A stretch of DNA of 38,026 nucleotides from Arthrobacter sp. UNC362MFTsu5.1 (GCF_000685965.1 NZ_JMLE01000036.1:1-38026); one strand, 5' to 3'; positions 22,668 to 30,342 are shown, counted from the stretch's first letter. Made by a program: numbers and translations. Notes: a model not told the origin generated them from the sequence alone.

Positions 22668-23492
22668 ATGACAATTCGGGGGACCAAAAAACTTACTATC
22701 TGGCTGGTCGTCGCCCTATGCGTCATTGCAGTCGCTGTAGCCGCATCAGCAGTGGTCGCAGGAGTTGCTGAATCCGGAAAGAAGACCCCGGTGGTGGCAT
22801 CGTCGCCCACCAAGCAGCCGCCGGCCCCGGCAGTCCGTCCAACACGGTCACCGGCCCCCACCCCGCAGCAGACCCGGGAAGCGGCCCCCACACCTGACCC
22901 CACGCAATCTTTCCTGAAGGCGCCGACCACTGCCGCCCCCGAAGCCATCCAAACACCGCAGGCTCAGGCACCGGCTCCCGCAAAACAGCCAGCGCGCCCA
23001 GCACAACAGCAGACGGTGTGCCCGACCGGAGTGGTCACATCTGGCCTCATGAACATCACTGTGACCAATGAGCGATACACCACAGTCGCTGGTGTGCTAA
23101 CGGAGGTCGACGTCATCGGCCAAGGCATCATCAGGAACGGAACAACCGTGCCCGTCTACGTCTACAGCTCGCCACCCTCCGTTGAAGGCCTCGATATCAA
23201 TGGCCGACTGACGACCTACCTTGATACTGATTTGGACTGGAAGCCCGCGCCCGGGGAGCCCCGGCCGTACCAGGTCACGCTCCAGCCCGGGCAGGAACTG
23301 ACCTATTCCGTGACCCGCAACGGGTTGTCGACGCGGACGCTTCAACAAACCACCGCCTGGCATGTGAAACCCGAGGACGCCGTCGACCGCTACTCCGACT
23401 TCGACACCTACAACGGTTGCTTTGAAGTACCGGTCACGGCGCCGCCGGGTGGAACGAGCATCATGAACTCTTACAAACCCTGGGGCCAGTAG
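22668..23492 (+). CDS. Membrane-anchored or exported protein with proline-rich stalk
   Basis: The product is 274 aa. A single N-terminal hydrophobic helix (~9-32, LTIWLVVALCVIAVAVAASA) is followed by a Pro/Thr/Ala/Gln stalk (~40-120) and a globular extracellular domain (~125-274: ITVTNERYTTVAGVLTEVDV, VPVYVYSSPPSVEGLDINGR, YQVTLQPGQELTYSVTRNGL). Two Cys (VCPTG and NGCFEV) may form a disulfide. The beta-rich domain resembles the immunoglobulin-like folds of many actinobacterial surface proteins, without a specific match. It lies inside the transposon mosaic, just left of terminal repeat C. Confidence 0.65.
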   Translation: MTIRGTKKLTIWLVVALCVIAVAVAASAVVAGVAESGKKTPVVASSPTKQPPAPAVRPTRSPAPTPQQTREAAPTPDPTQSFLKAPTTAAPEAIQTPQAQAPAPAKQPARPAQQQTVCPTGVVTSGLMNITVTNERYTTVAGVLTEVDVIGQGIIRNGTTVPVYVYSSPPSVEGLDINGRLTTYLDTDLDWKPAPGEPRPYQVTLQPGQELTYSVTRNGLSTRTLQQTTAWHVKPEDAVDRYSDFDTYNGCFEVPVTAPPGGTSIMNSYKPWGQ

Positions 23493-23561
23493 CAGTCGGG
23501 GAGACATTCGGAAACTTCCGCATAAGGTCCCGTTGAGGGTCCCCTTACGGTCAAGTCCTGC

Positions 23562-23609
23562 GTGCAGACGACTTCGGACATTTCGTGCAGACGACTTCGG
23601 AAAATGACA
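23562..23609 (-). repeat. Terminal repeat C: Tn402-like end (outer end right)
   Basis: Read on the minus strand, a 25-bp box (TGTCATTTTCCGAAG...CTGCAC, 23585-23609) is followed after four bases by a second 19-bp box, TGTCCGAAGTCGTCTGCAC (23562-23580). The spacing and order match repeat A at 16737. It abuts the broken 3' end of the IS21-type transposase gene, so this end was probably inserted there or joined by deletion. Multiple internal boxes also occur in IS21-family ends, so the family label is less firm here. Confidence 0.5.
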
Positions 23610-24495
23610 CTTCGGCGGCGTCCGTGGCCACCGGCAACAGCCCAATATTGCGCCGGGTCACCCGGTGTTCACGGCTATTTACGTCCTCCATGAACGCCGC
23701 GCAGGCGGCCTCGAGTTCCGCGAAGGAGGCGTACTCGCCGCGGAGGTTCGTGTCCTTGGGGACGAGGTCGGCCTTGGCGAGTTTCACCGAGGCTTCAACC
23801 CCGCCCTTGGTGGCCGGGTCTGCGGGCTGGCAGGTCAGCACGGTGATTCCGTAGTGCCGGGCGAAGTCCAGGGTCTGCTGGTTCCGAACCGGGACCCCGG
23901 CAACATGGGCGGTGGTCACGGTTTTCTCGTTGTCCGTCAGGACATACGTCGGTGCGCCGCCGAGGATCCGGAAGCACCGGTCCAGTGCCGCGAAGACGCT
24001 CGGCGCGGTCCGGTCCCTGAGCGGGATCACGATCCGGAAGCGGGAGAACGCCAGCCAGGCCACGAACAGGATCGTCTTCACCCCGCCGATCCGTGGCCCG
24101 TCGCCGAAGTCGTACTGCAGCCACATGCCCGGCTCGGTGATCCAGGGCCGGTGGACGCGGGTATGGCCCAGCCGCCACGCGGCCTTCACCTGGGCGATCG
24201 CCCGGCGGGTGGACCGTTCCGAACCCGTGTAGCCCAGGGCGAGGAGCTTTTCGTGAGCCCTATCGGCACGGATCCGGCCCTTGGATCCTTCGATCCATTC
24301 CTCGATCTTGGGCAGGAACGCGTCGGTGACCCGGCCGCGGGCCGCGGGTTCCCCGATCGGCCGGCCCGCGTCGCGGGCCTGGACGTGTTTGGCAACGGTG
24401 TGGTGCGAGCAGCCCGTGAGCTCCGCGGTGGCGCGCAACGACCCGGTCAGATCGTAGGCAGCAAGAATTTCCATGATTTCTCCGTCAGACTTCAT
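23607..24495 (-). pseudogene. istA: Truncated IS21-family IstA transposase gene
   Basis: It starts at ATG 24495 behind AGGAAGAGG. It has an N-terminal helix-turn-helix (SLRATAELTGCSHHTVAKHV) and an rve-type catalytic core: WLQYDFGDGPRIGG (first Asp), PTYVLTDNEKTVTT (second Asp) and TKGGVEASVKLAKADLVPK (Glu). Homology runs to NSREHRVTRR. The frame then passes through unrelated sequence and into terminal repeat C before stopping in it. The C-terminal ~100-150 residues and the whole istB helper gene are missing, so the element is immobile by itself. The outer end is at 24689. Confidence 0.75.
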
Positions 24496-24596
24496 ACAGG
24501 GCCTCTTCCTGGTTCGCTTGGTGCGCTTAGACACCGTCATCAAACCCCAGGGAGAGGCCCCCACCGCTTAAGACGCGGTCGGTTCAGTAAGGAAGT

Positions 24597-24689
24597 GGGC
24601 AGATCTCATGGCCACCGGCGGGCAGTTCTGCTGGCCGCCAGCGGGCATTTTCGTGGCCGCCTATGGGCAGTTTTTCATGGCCGCTAACA
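24597..24689 (-). repeat. IS21-type outer end with four tandem boxes
   Basis: Upstream of istA lie four spaced copies of a unit read on the minus strand as (G/T)GGCC.C/A..-AAA-..TGCCC. On the plus strand the copies start GGGCAGATCTCATGGCC, GGGCAGTTCTGCTGGCC, GGGCATTTTCGTGGCC and GGGCAGTTTTTCATGGCC. The outermost minus-strand bases are TGTTAGCGGCC. Multiple transposase-binding repeats and a TG terminus are typical of IS21-family ends. The matching opposite end is missing. Confidence 0.65.
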
Positions 24690-24839
24690 ACCGGACCAGC
24701 CGACCTGCCCGCCCGTTCTCGAAAACGAAGGATTTCAAGAACAGCTTGAATCGAGAATCCCGGGGCCGGTCGCTCATCGAAGTGGCGTAACGTCCTGCCC
24801 CGGAAAACTGGGGAGACGACGAAAAGCGGCAACCCGAGC

Positions 24840-24900
24840 CCCGGTTCTCACAAATAGTTCTCGAAACTGTACAGTCGAACTAAGACCCCCAACCGAGTTT
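24840..24900 (+). promoter_or_regulatory. Candidate res site / promoter of resolvase B
   Basis: The bases directly upstream of resolvase B contain the palindrome ACTGTACAGT and repeated TTCTC / GTTCTCGAAAC / TCGAAC motifs, and end in a Shine-Dalgarno-like GAGAAGAGAA. Res sites of serine resolvases are short imperfect dyads just upstream of the gene, so this is the likely recombination and autoregulation site. Subsites were not individually resolved. Confidence 0.45.
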
Positions 24901-24917
24901 TGAGAAGAGAACACCCC

Positions 24918-25499
24918 ATGGCCACGCACCGCATCGGCTACGCCCGGGTTTCGACCCGGGACCAGAACCTGGACCTGCAGGTCGAAGCCCTGAAGAAGGC
25001 CGGATGCGACAAGATTTACAGAGACACCATCAGCGGCACCAAGTCCCAACGCCCCGGCCTCGACCAGGCTCTGGACAACCTGCGCGACGGCGACACCTTG
25101 GTGGTGTGGAAGCTGGACCGCCTGGGCCGGAGCGTGAAAGACCTCCTGGACTTCGCCGGCGGACTGAATGACCGCGGCGTAGGATTCGTCAGCCTCACCG
25201 ATGCGATCGACACCACGACGGTCTCCGGACGCTTCTTCTTCAACGTCATGGCTTCCCTGGCCCAGATGGAACGGGAACTCATGGTCGAACGTACGCAGGC
25301 AGGCCTGCAGGCCGCACGCGAACAAGGCCGGGTCGGCGGCCGCAAACGCATCATGACTGATGCCAAGATCCGTTCAGCCCGCAAACTTCTCAAGCAGGGA
25401 ACGCCGCCCCGAGAGGTCGCCGACACCTTGGGGGTCTCCGTGCCCACCCTCTACCGATGGGTCCCGGCAACAGGCGCGACCGAGGCTTCAAAGAAGTAG
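24918..25499 (+). CDS. Serine recombinase / resolvase B (transposon-type)
   Basis: The product is 193 aa from ATG 24918, preceded by GAGAAGAGAA. A GTG-like in-frame start at 24900 adds only six residues. The catalytic domain has HRIGYARVSTRDQNLDLQVE (Ser12), LVVWKLDRLGRSVKDLLDFA and ATMASLAQMERELMVERTQA-like residues (NVMASLAQMERELMVERTQA). The C-terminal helix-turn-helix reads TPPREVADTLGVSVPTLYRW. It is complete and probably functional. Its stop lies 8 bases from the inner edge of repeat D, mirroring resolvase A and repeat B. The two resolvases are clearly diverged in sequence although their flanking ends are close relatives. Confidence 0.9.
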   Translation: MATHRIGYARVSTRDQNLDLQVEALKKAGCDKIYRDTISGTKSQRPGLDQALDNLRDGDTLVVWKLDRLGRSVKDLLDFAGGLNDRGVGFVSLTDAIDTTTVSGRFFFNVMASLAQMERELMVERTQAGLQAAREQGRVGGRKRIMTDAKIRSARKLLKQGTPPREVADTLGVSVPTLYRWVPATGATEASKK

Positions 25500-25507
25500 C
25501 TCCTGCT

Positions 25508-25668
25508 GGTTGGTGCAGGCGGCTTGAGAAAAGATGACTGTTGGTGCAGAGGACTACTGAGCAGAACGCAGCTTCGTGCAGGGCACTTCTGACATTTCAA
25601 TATCCATACTCGTCTGCACAACCCCGGAATTCCGCGGGTCCTTGTGCAGTCGACTTCTGAAAATGACA
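25508..25668 (-). repeat. Terminal repeat D: 161-bp Tn402-like end, inverted partner of B
   Basis: The outer end is at 25668. The minus strand reads TGTCATTTTCAGAAG...CTGCAC (25-bp box), then the same series of boxes as repeat B, ending with CTGCACCAACC at 25508. It is gap-free against B over all 161 bases. The outer 25-bp box forms the first codons of resolvase C, so the end lies inside or at the very start of that gene. The flanking TCGGA does not match the base quintet outside B (ACGTT), so B and D do not show a simple target duplication. Confidence 0.75.
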
Positions 25669-26231
25669 TCGGATATGCCAGGGTCAGCACCCTGGACCAG
25701 AACGCGGATCTGCAGCATGTGGCGTTGAGTGCCGCAGGCTGCCATCGGATCTTCACCGACCATGGTGTGAGCGGCACACGCCCCAGCCGGCCCGAACTAG
25801 ACAAGATGCTCGAGCACCTGCGCGACGGCGATGAGGTAGTGGTCTGGAAACTGGACCGGCTCGGGCGAAACACCCGCAACCTGCTGGCTCTCATCGATGA
25901 CCTGGAACACCGAGGCGTGCACTTCCGCAGCGTCACGGAAGGCATCAGCACCACGGGGCCGATGGGCAGGGCCATGCTGACGGTCATGTCCGCATTCGCC
26001 CAACTCGAGCGCGACCAGCTCGCCGAACGGACCAGAGCCGGCATGGCCGCGGCCGCCGAGCAGGGGCGGAAGGCCGGACGACGGGAAGTCACCGCCGACC
26101 ATGCGAAGGTCAAGCGCGCCCGAGACCTGAAGGCCCAAGGGCTCAAACCGGCCGACATTGGGAAAATCATCGAGACCAGCCGGGCAACCGTCTACCGCTA
26201 CCTCAGCATCGGAAGCAACGACCTCACCTGA
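25644..26231 (+). CDS. Serine resolvase C whose 5' end is replaced by transposon end D
   Basis: The product is 195 aa. The catalytic domain is intact from IGYARVSTLDQNADLQHVAL (Ser ~15), with VVWKLDRLGRNTRNLLALID, MGRAMLTVMSAFAQLERDQL and the C-terminal LKPADIGKIIETSRATVYRY. The only in-frame start (GTG 25644) and the next seven codons (QSTSEND) are the 25-bp terminal repeat itself. The natural start and upstream res site have therefore been displaced by the transposon end. It may still be translated from the GTG or be silent. Insertion at a resolvase gene fits the known preference of Tn402/Tn5053 elements for res regions. Confidence 0.8.
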   Translation: MQSTSENDIGYARVSTLDQNADLQHVALSAAGCHRIFTDHGVSGTRPSRPELDKMLEHLRDGDEVVVWKLDRLGRNTRNLLALIDDLEHRGVHFRSVTEGISTTGPMGRAMLTVMSAFAQLERDQLAERTRAGMAAAAEQGRKAGRREVTADHAKVKRARDLKAQGLKPADIGKIIETSRATVYRYLSIGSNDLT

Positions 26232-26304
26232 CGGGGACCCAAGACAACGTCACATACGACAGGAATGAACGCCTGACCTCGATTTACATTTCTGCAGGAC
26301 GTGG

Positions 26305-26844
26305 CTACTTAGATTTTCCACCGCGACCTCCGTGATGCAGAGCGTCCTCTTCTTTGCGCCAGTGGGCGAAATGGACGATCTTTAGGGGGCGGCGCCGTTC
26401 TTGAACCTGCCATGCGCCCAGGCGGTTCTGGGCATGTTCCACGTAAGTGCAGGCAACGTCCCACCAGTACCTGTCGAAAGCTTGCATCGGCCTGCTGTCA
26501 GCTGCGGGATCTACCGCTATCGCCGCCGGCGACCCGAAACAATTCGCTAACGCCTGACGCACGCTTACACGCAGATGTCTGGCTCCCGTTGGCAGCATAG
26601 GTTCCCAGCGTTGACATTCCCATTCAAAGTCCCTCATGACTTTGCCGATCTCAGTACCCGACGGGGCTCGCACGTCAGCGTGTTCGATCAAAATGTGGAC
26701 GGGCCGCAGGGCATCAGCGACCTTGTCAACGGCCCGGTACTGGGCCTCATTCGAGGCTCGACGACGCTGATAAAGCTCGCCGCGGACCAAAGCCACAGCC
26801 GATATGAGAGCGGCTGCTACAGCTACCCAAAATTCCGCATCCAT
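26305..26844 (-). CDS. Membrane-anchored protein of unknown function
   Basis: The product is 179 aa. One N-terminal hydrophobic helix (~4-22, EFWVAVAAALISAVALVRGE) is followed by a long soluble helical region (YQRRRASNEAQYRAVDKVAD, LRPVHILIEHADVRAPSGTE, FDRYWWDVACTYVEHAQNRL, LGAWQVQERRRPLKIVHFAH) and a His/Gly/Lys tail. The plan (one anchor plus a helical cytoplasmic domain) is common among small proteins at the edge of defence islands, but no family is recognised. It is convergent with resolvase C. The ribosome site is poor. Confidence 0.55.
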   Translation of the reverse strand: MDAEFWVAVAAALISAVALVRGELYQRRRASNEAQYRAVDKVADALRPVHILIEHADVRAPSGTEIGKVMRDFEWECQRWEPMLPTGARHLRVSVRQALANCFGSPAAIAVDPAADSRPMQAFDRYWWDVACTYVEHAQNRLGAWQVQERRRPLKIVHFAHWRKEEDALHHGGRGGKSK

Positions 26845-27089
26845 GGACGAGACTGTACTTCTTCATGCCACGGATAGTTCGGTCCCGCCTCTGCTAGTCA
26901 AAAACCACTGAGACCCGACGGTGACTCTGTTTGATTGCGGAGATGAGTTATGACGGGCCTACGGCGGGTTGTTCTTACTAGTTACAACAGCAGGGAACGG
27001 CCACTCCCAAAAGGGTCGTTTCTGAGGGTTTTTGGGGCCCAGCAAGCGCGGCGTCCGTAGTCGCCTTAGTTCTGCGTCAAGATAAGGCA

Positions 27090-27701
27090 ATGGACAAATG
27101 GGTGGCCGGCGACTGGCTGGCGTTTTTGGCAGTCGCAATACCTTCCGTGATTGCCGTCGCCGCAATCTGGTTCAGCGTCTGGGCTGCACGCAGATGGGGA
27201 ACCCGTCGCGGAAAGGTGCTTCTTTCGTACAGCGTCACCAGTCTCCTACCTTCGGGGGCACCACGAACTGACTTGGCGGTAACGTACCGTAGCTTTCCCG
27301 TCGAGGATCCGCACCTTGTAACCCTACGGCTGAGGAATGTTGGACCCCATGACATCACTAGAGAACACTTCGACATGGGCAAGCCACTCTTAGTCGGCAT
27401 CAACAGCACTTTCATGGGACTCCTCAGCGCCACCAGTGATGGCGTACCGACCACGGTTACTACGTGGGCCATAGGCACGGAAGACGCAAACATAGGACTT
27501 GGCCCAGGGCTTTTACCGAAGAAGACAGAATGGGTCGTGGAATTTCTTACACAAGGCACCGCTGTTCCAACTCCTAAGGACCGTCTTATCAACACCGACA
27601 TCGTGACAGGTGAAGGCACCAGCAAGGCTGTCATGAAGGAATTGGTGAAGATGACAACACCATGGCCGCTACGGTCCGTCATATCGTCGCTTCTCGACTA
27701 G
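27090..27701 (+). CDS. Membrane-anchored protein with beta-rich domain, unknown function
   Basis: The product is 203 aa. One N-terminal transmembrane helix (~9-32, WLAFLAVAIPSVIAVAAIWF) precedes a soluble domain. That domain contains VLLSYSVTSLLPSG, DLAVTYRSFPVEDPHLVTLR, LRNVGPHDITREHFDMGKPL and LLPKKTEWVVEFLTQGTAVP. The VTLRLRNVGPHDI segment looks like the edge strands of an immunoglobulin/CARDB-like beta sandwich, seen in many small anchored actinobacterial proteins. No enzyme motif. It stands alone, with about 180 bases before the next gene. Confidence 0.6.
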   Translation: MDKWVAGDWLAFLAVAIPSVIAVAAIWFSVWAARRWGTRRGKVLLSYSVTSLLPSGAPRTDLAVTYRSFPVEDPHLVTLRLRNVGPHDITREHFDMGKPLLVGINSTFMGLLSATSDGVPTTVTTWAIGTEDANIGLGPGLLPKKTEWVVEFLTQGTAVPTPKDRLINTDIVTGEGTSKAVMKELVKMTTPWPLRSVISSLLD

Positions 27702-27885
27702 CACCGGCTCCTCGTCAAGCTCTGGCCGCGCATGACTATAACCGGGGTCAACGCGTACCTGAAGCTCTGTCAGAGGGGGCGGGCCGTGGCGTACCGTGCT
27801 CGGAAACGCTAAAGGCGATCATCGTGTAGGACAGGTGGTGCGCCTCTCCCGATTGGCTTCGGTGCGGGCGCTTAGTCTTGTAGCC

Positions 27886-28575
27886 ATGACCGACCACTCC
27901 GTGCCGCAGCTTCTCGATGAAGCTGTTCACAACACCTATCTAAATGCTGTTGCCACTCGTCAATACGATCTCTTGCCACAGATCCTTGTGGAAGCGGCAA
28001 ACTCAATTCAAGCTCCGGCGGACTTGGCCCAGACCAGCGAATATAGCGCCGGCCATGTCCTTTGCGTCATGGTTGACACTATCCGGGTGATGAATGGTGA
28101 GATCGGGACGGTCGGACGACAAGCACAGCGATACGATTCCGACAGGGAAGGCCGCTACGAGCAGGCGATGGAGTGGCAGCGATGGATCCATGCGTTGGAG
28201 TCCCTGTCACTTCTCACTGGCGAGTCGTTGGGGTCCTACCCTCAAGCCCTGCGAGATGAATTCGTCAATTTAAGCGGATCCGGGATTTCACACGGGGAAA
28301 CGAAGCGCATGCTTCGCCTATGGAAAGAGTCGACCCCGTTCATGCTCAGATGGCTGCGGTGGTCTCGAACGCACATCGCTAACTCATCAGAGCGTGAAGA
28401 AGACTTACATCTGCGAGGGCTCAACGACATCATCACCTTTTCGCAAGGGTTGCGTGTGAACTGGAACGAGCGTGGCAAGAAGGCCTACGACGAAATGTCC
28501 GACTGGGCGGCGGATCAGTCAGATTGGGGCCGCCTGCTGAAGAGCTCCTCTGAGATGTACTTTGATGACGAATGA
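27886..28575 (+). CDS. Hypothetical helical protein coupled to a GIY-YIG gene
   Basis: The product is 229 aa from ATG 27886. An earlier in-frame start (27796) would add basic residues with no ribosome site. The sequence is mostly helical: QLLDEAVHNTYLNAVATRQY, LLPQILVEAANSIQAPADLA, GHVLCVMVDTIRVMNGEIGT, GRYEQAMEWQRWIHALESLS. No catalytic motif is recognised. It overlaps the following GIY-YIG nuclease gene by four bases (ATGA), so the two are made together and may form a complex. The helical protein would then be sensor, adaptor or antidote. Located at the start of a probable defence island. Confidence 0.65.
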   Translation: MTDHSVPQLLDEAVHNTYLNAVATRQYDLLPQILVEAANSIQAPADLAQTSEYSAGHVLCVMVDTIRVMNGEIGTVGRQAQRYDSDREGRYEQAMEWQRWIHALESLSLLTGESLGSYPQALRDEFVNLSGSGISHGETKRMLRLWKESTPFMLRWLRWSRTHIANSSEREEDLHLRGLNDIITFSQGLRVNWNERGKKAYDEMSDWAADQSDWGRLLKSSSEMYFDDE

Positions 28576-29567
28576 CGTTGGCGCTCCCGGCCTTAGCCGT
28601 GGCGTACTGTGTTCCAGTGTCTGATCTGGAATCCCTTTCCCTCTACGCGCCCGCGGAGATGGTGTCACTTGAAGAGCCGGCCATCCGCGCGTCCCTTACC
28701 CTGGGCCACGTACTCAGCGGCATCGGTGCAGACTATGAACCAGGTATCCGGCTGGCAGACATTCATCTCATCCGCCACACCTTTAAGCCGAATGATCGCG
28801 ATGCGCTACGCGGCCCGGAGGACTTAACCCAGGAACGAGTCGTCGCCTACACCAGAGAACAAGACGTTCCCCCACGGTTCCCCGCAAATCCTCCGCGATA
28901 CTGGGTGATCCTCATCGCCGACGGCGGGCGCCGCTCCCGACTTTGGGGTACCTACGAGAACCACGGCGAGATTGAGTCGGCGTCCACCAAAAAGTACAGG
29001 TGCTTCGACCTGCGACCCAGCCAGTTCCTTTTACCCTTGAGTGACCGGCTTGTTGTCGAATGGGACAACCCTCGCAGCTGGCACCGGAACGCCGGATCTG
29101 TTACCGGCGCGCGCATGCCTGTCCTGGAGATCGCCGACCGGGATAAGGTTCCCTTCCCGGGCTTCGATGGAGTGCTGCTCCCGTACCACCAGCTACAGGC
29201 CCTGGTGGACGATCCCCGATACGCCGACTGGCGCATTGCCTTGTCAGAGGTCCAAGGAATCTACCTCATCACAGACTCAAGTAACGGGAAACAGTACGTT
29301 GGGAAAGCTGATGGGGCCGAACGCATTCTTGGCCGGTGGACAGCCTATGCCCGCGACGGCCACAGCGGTAACGTTGCACTCCGCGAGCTTGCTGAGCAGA
29401 GCGTAGTAGGGAAAGCGACGAAAACGCAGGCAGACCATGCCCGGCACTTTGTTTTCAGTCTCCTGCGTGTATTCGGACCCAGCACACCATCCTCGGAGGT
29501 CAACGTGGCAGAGTCCCACTACAAGGCGGCGCTGATGACACGCCAGTATGGCCTCAACAGGAACTAA
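28572..29567 (+). CDS. GIY-YIG nuclease domain protein with N-terminal unknown domain
   Basis: The product is 331 aa. The C-terminal ~110 residues form a GIY-YIG domain: GIYLITDSSNGKQYVGKADG (the GIY and YVG strands), RILGRWTAYARDGH (the conserved Arg) and a later acidic residue near SEVNVAESHYKAAL. The N-terminal 220 residues (LSLYAPAEMVSLEEPAIRAS, YWVILIADGGRRSRLWGTYE, LPLSDRLVVEWDNPRSWHRN) have no clear family. They may be a recognition domain, like those fused to GIY-YIG in some restriction enzymes. The start overlaps the previous stop. It is expected to cut DNA in the cytoplasm, plausibly as the effector of a two-gene defence module. Confidence 0.75.
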   Translation: MTLALPALAVAYCVPVSDLESLSLYAPAEMVSLEEPAIRASLTLGHVLSGIGADYEPGIRLADIHLIRHTFKPNDRDALRGPEDLTQERVVAYTREQDVPPRFPANPPRYWVILIADGGRRSRLWGTYENHGEIESASTKKYRCFDLRPSQFLLPLSDRLVVEWDNPRSWHRNAGSVTGARMPVLEIADRDKVPFPGFDGVLLPYHQLQALVDDPRYADWRIALSEVQGIYLITDSSNGKQYVGKADGAERILGRWTAYARDGHSGNVALRELAEQSVVGKATKTQADHARHFVFSLLRVFGPSTPSSEVNVAESHYKAALMTRQYGLNRN

Positions 29568-29700
29568 TCCCGGCAGTGCCGGCGGTTCGGCTTAGACATT
29601 CGCAGCTCAGAAACGGTCGACCGTTATTGACCTTCATCTGCGGCAGGCCATTGGGGGTGTCGAGAGCGACCGTTCCGAGTCATTCTGGGAACATCGGAGG

Positions 29701-30342
29701 GTGGCTGATACGAATCCAGATACCCTTCCGACACCTAGCGACCCATCCGGTCCGTGCCCATGGTGCGGGAGGATCTCTAACTTCAATGCGGGCCAGGTAA
29801 CAGCACTTTCGTCCACAACCACCTCGGGCATGAGCTACCCCGACCGCAAGGTTACGGCCCTGCACTGCCATGGCTGTAAGAAGGGCACTGTCGTGGTGAC
29901 GGACAATCTTGGGCAGGGTCTCATGTGGTGGCCGGTGCCCGGGGCCGGCATCTTGGACCGCCAAGTCAACGAAGGCGTGGCCTCGGCATACGACGAGGGG
30001 ATGCGGTCTCTCGCAGTGGGAGCCTACCGGGCGGCCGCAGTCATGTTTCGTTCCGCCCTGCACTTGTTCGTCAAAGACAAAGGCAACGCCAAGGCCCAAA
30101 ATGAGAGGCATCTCAAATCTGCCCTCAAGCACATGAAGAATGACGGTGATCTTCATCGTTCGCTCTGGGACTGGGCCGACCACCTAAACCAATTAGGTAA
30201 CGAGGGAGCCCATCCGGAGGACTATGATGCCGTGACCGAGGCGGAAGCGACTGGGCTAGGTAAATTCGTGCGGCACCTCATCCGGCATGAATACGAAATG
30301 CCGGCTCAGCTGCTCCGCGATCAGGGGCTACTTCAGGAATAG
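29701..30342 (+). CDS. DUF4145 family protein with N-terminal zinc ribbon
   Basis: The product is 213 aa. Two Cys pairs (CPWCGR ~19-24 and CHGCKK ~56-61) make a zinc ribbon. The C-terminal helical half (MRSLAVGAYRAAAVMFRSAL, HLFVKDKGNAKAQNERHLKS, LWDWADHLNQLGNEGAHPED) is the DUF4145 domain. Its RxAL and GNEGAHP motifs are HEPN-like. Such proteins recur beside restriction systems. RNase activity is possible by analogy but unproven. The GTG start has GGAGG directly against it (no spacer), so an alternative start nearby is possible. It sits between the GIY-YIG gene and the type III operon. Confidence 0.75.
   Translation: MADTNPDTLPTPSDPSGPCPWCGRISNFNAGQVTALSSTTTSGMSYPDRKVTALHCHGCKKGTVVVTDNLGQGLMWWPVPGAGILDRQVNEGVASAYDEGMRSLAVGAYRAAAVMFRSALHLFVKDKGNAKAQNERHLKSALKHMKNDGDLHRSLWDWADHLNQLGNEGAHPEDYDAVTEAEATGLGKFVRHLIRHEYEMPAQLLRDQGLLQE

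Noticed and set aside
20530..25673. Simple composite transposon bounded by B and D with target duplication
   Set aside because: Flanking quintets ACGTT and TCGGA do not match. A-C, A-D and B-C flanks (CCATC, CTTCG) also fail to match.
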